In this document: one piece after another, positions 5,879 to 6,672 of the stretch
Position numbering within the stretch: the stretch's first letter is position 1
Layout of the letters: the number at the start of each line of letters is the position of its first letter
Assembly (NCBI GenBank): GCA_937974135.1
Contig: CALJIH010000184.1
Location: 1-6,672, forward strand
Source: an uncultured Cocleimonas sp.
GTDB lineage: Bacteria; Pseudomonadota; Gammaproteobacteria; Thiotrichales; Thiotrichaceae
Reading direction: 5' to 3'
Length of the DNA: 6,672 nt
Program-made: the position numbers and the translations under genes
Notes under the pieces: generated by a model
Database searches by the model: none
Told to the model about the DNA's origin: nothing
Seen by the model: the letters and a program-made list of their open reading frames with translations, nothing else

Positions 5879-5945
5879 GAGTTTGACTAATCTCTGATGA
5901 AATTTTCTCGATTGTGAAATAAAGCAAGTGAATAGTAATATTAGA
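5879..5945 (+). promoter_or_regulatory. Promoter/operator region of the Rieske gene (copy B of a duplicated element)
   Basis: This block aligns without gaps to 4234-4300. The candidate -35 is TTGTGA (5912-5917), the spacer 18 bases, and the -10 TAATAT (5936-5941), giving a leader of about 25-30 bases before the ATG at 5975. GAGTTTGA (5879-5886) and GATGAAATTT (5896-5905) are retained. No terminator hairpin is visible between the MttB-like stop codon and this block. The Rieske gene may therefore be transcribed both by readthrough and from its own promoter. Confidence 0.6.
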
Positions 5946-5974
5946 ATTCCTTTGATTTATTTGGAGTTTGTTGC

Positions 5975-6672
5975 ATGTCGAGTCAGTTTGTTTCTACTTC
6001 CTTAACTAATCTAGATGCGGTGTTAAAACCACTTGATGAAGCGCGTGGTTTACCCAATGAACACTATGTTTCAGATGAAGTTTACGAGGAAGAAAAACAA
6101 GAATTATTATTTAAAAACTGGGCGAGTATTGATGTAGGTGCGAATATCCCAAATGCTGGTGATGCTAAACCGATTGATTTTATGGGAATGCCATTATTGA
6201 TTGTGCGTGACCGTGATGGTTCGATTGGCGTTTTCCAAAATACCTGTCGCCACAGAGGTATGATTCTTGTCCAAGAACCGACCAAAATTCGTGGCGTAAT
6301 TTCATGCCCTTATCATGGATGGTGTTATGGCACCAAAGGGGATCTTCGTAGCACACCGCATGTCGGCGGCATGAATGAAGATGAGCATGTCAGCGTTAAA
6401 AAAGAAGAACTCGGATTATTCAGAGTGCGCTCGCACGTATGGATGGATATTATTTTCATCAATGTTTCTGGAGATGCCCCAAGTTTTGAAGAATACGCCA
6501 GCGATCTCATTGAACGTTGGAAAGAATTTGACCAACCTTTGTATCATGGTGGTGAGCATTCAAAATTTACCATGGATGTGAAAACTAACTGGAAGTTAGC
6601 TGTTGAAAACTTCAGTGAGTCATACCATTTACCTTTTATTCATCCTGATTTGAATGTCTATTCTCGAATAGA
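5975..6672 (+). CDS. Rieske non-heme iron oxygenase, alpha (catalytic) subunit, 3' end cut by the window
   Basis: The reading frame is open from the ATG at 5975 to the window edge: 232 codons with no stop. GGAG lies eight bases before the ATG. Rieske oxygenases use O2 and electrons from a reductase to hydroxylate their substrate; on methylated amines this causes N-demethylation with release of formaldehyde. The Rieske [2Fe-2S] motif is complete: C91-R-H93-R-G, 17 residues, then C111-P-Y-H114-G-W. The catalytic domain begins near 190 with NWKLAVENFSESYHLPFIH (205-223), giving iron ligands H218 and H223. The third ligand, an Asp in the C-terminal half, is outside the window. The residue that normally bridges Rieske and iron centres between subunits, Asp three residues before the first His, is E215 here. 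That is a known trait of CntA. The subgroup is probably one acting on quaternary amines, though an aromatic substrate is not excluded. Partner: the reductase at 2247-3212. Confidence 0.93.
   Translation, partial: MSSQFVSTSLTNLDAVLKPLDEARGLPNEHYVSDEVYEEEKQELLFKNWASIDVGANIPNAGDAKPIDFMGMPLLIVRDRDGSIGVFQNTCRHRGMILVQEPTKIRGVISCPYHGWCYGTKGDLRSTPHVGGMNEDEHVSVKKEELGLFRVRSHVWMDIIFINVSGDAPSFEEYASDLIERWKEFDQPLYHGGEHSKFTMDVKTNWKLAVENFSESYHLPFIHPDLNVYSRI

Noticed and set aside
6082..6581. Short open frames on both strands near the right edge
   Set aside because: They lie within the Rieske oxygenase reading frame, which runs unbroken from 5975 to the edge and carries all expected motifs.

Overview
The window looks like part of a marine-type gammaproteobacterial chromosome. 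The genes are moderately AT-rich, with Shine-Dalgarno sites of the AGGA/GGAG type, a GcvA-type LysR regulator and intrinsic terminators. This taxonomic guess rests on protein flavour and composition only. No tRNA, rRNA, CRISPR array, transposase or phage gene was seen.

Left part (1-2246) holds unrelated single genes. A small, basic, secreted protein of unknown function (149-616, minus) is built from four cysteine-pair repeats and is followed by a strong GAAA-loop terminator (71-107). Next come a GNAT acetyltransferase (704-1189, minus) and a class I SAM-dependent methyltransferase (1518-2168, plus) that resembles the METTL21/Methyltransf_16 protein methyltransferases. The methyltransferase lies between two nearly identical terminator-like repeats (1382-1409 and 2202-2229). 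The 328-base gap before it holds a 10-bp inverted repeat and a GC-richer stretch of small hairpins that may be a small RNA or an interspersed element.

Right part (2247-6672) looks like one catabolic locus. A class IA flavin/[2Fe-2S] reductase (2247-3212, minus) is divergent from a LysR-family regulator (3309-4208, plus). They share a 96-base control region with two dyads. Downstream of the regulator come a non-pyrrolysine MttB-family methyltransferase (4325-5857) and the first 232 codons of a Rieske oxygenase alpha subunit (5975 to the window end). The oxygenase has a complete Rieske motif and the two iron-binding histidines, but a glutamate where the electron-bridging aspartate usually sits, as reported for the carnitine oxygenase CntA. 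The reductase is the obvious electron donor for it.

The most interesting non-coding signal is that the 67 bases upstream of the MttB-like gene and the 67 bases upstream of the Rieske gene align without gaps at about 75% identity (50/67 by hand count). The alignment includes matching -35 and -10 boxes. This suggests a duplicated regulated promoter that places both genes in one regulon, probably under the neighbouring LysR protein. The working model is an inducible pathway for N-demethylating a quaternary or methylated amine (glycine betaine, carnitine, stachydrine or similar). It would combine a corrinoid-type methyltransferase with an O2-dependent Rieske monooxygenase. The substrate cannot be read from the sequence.
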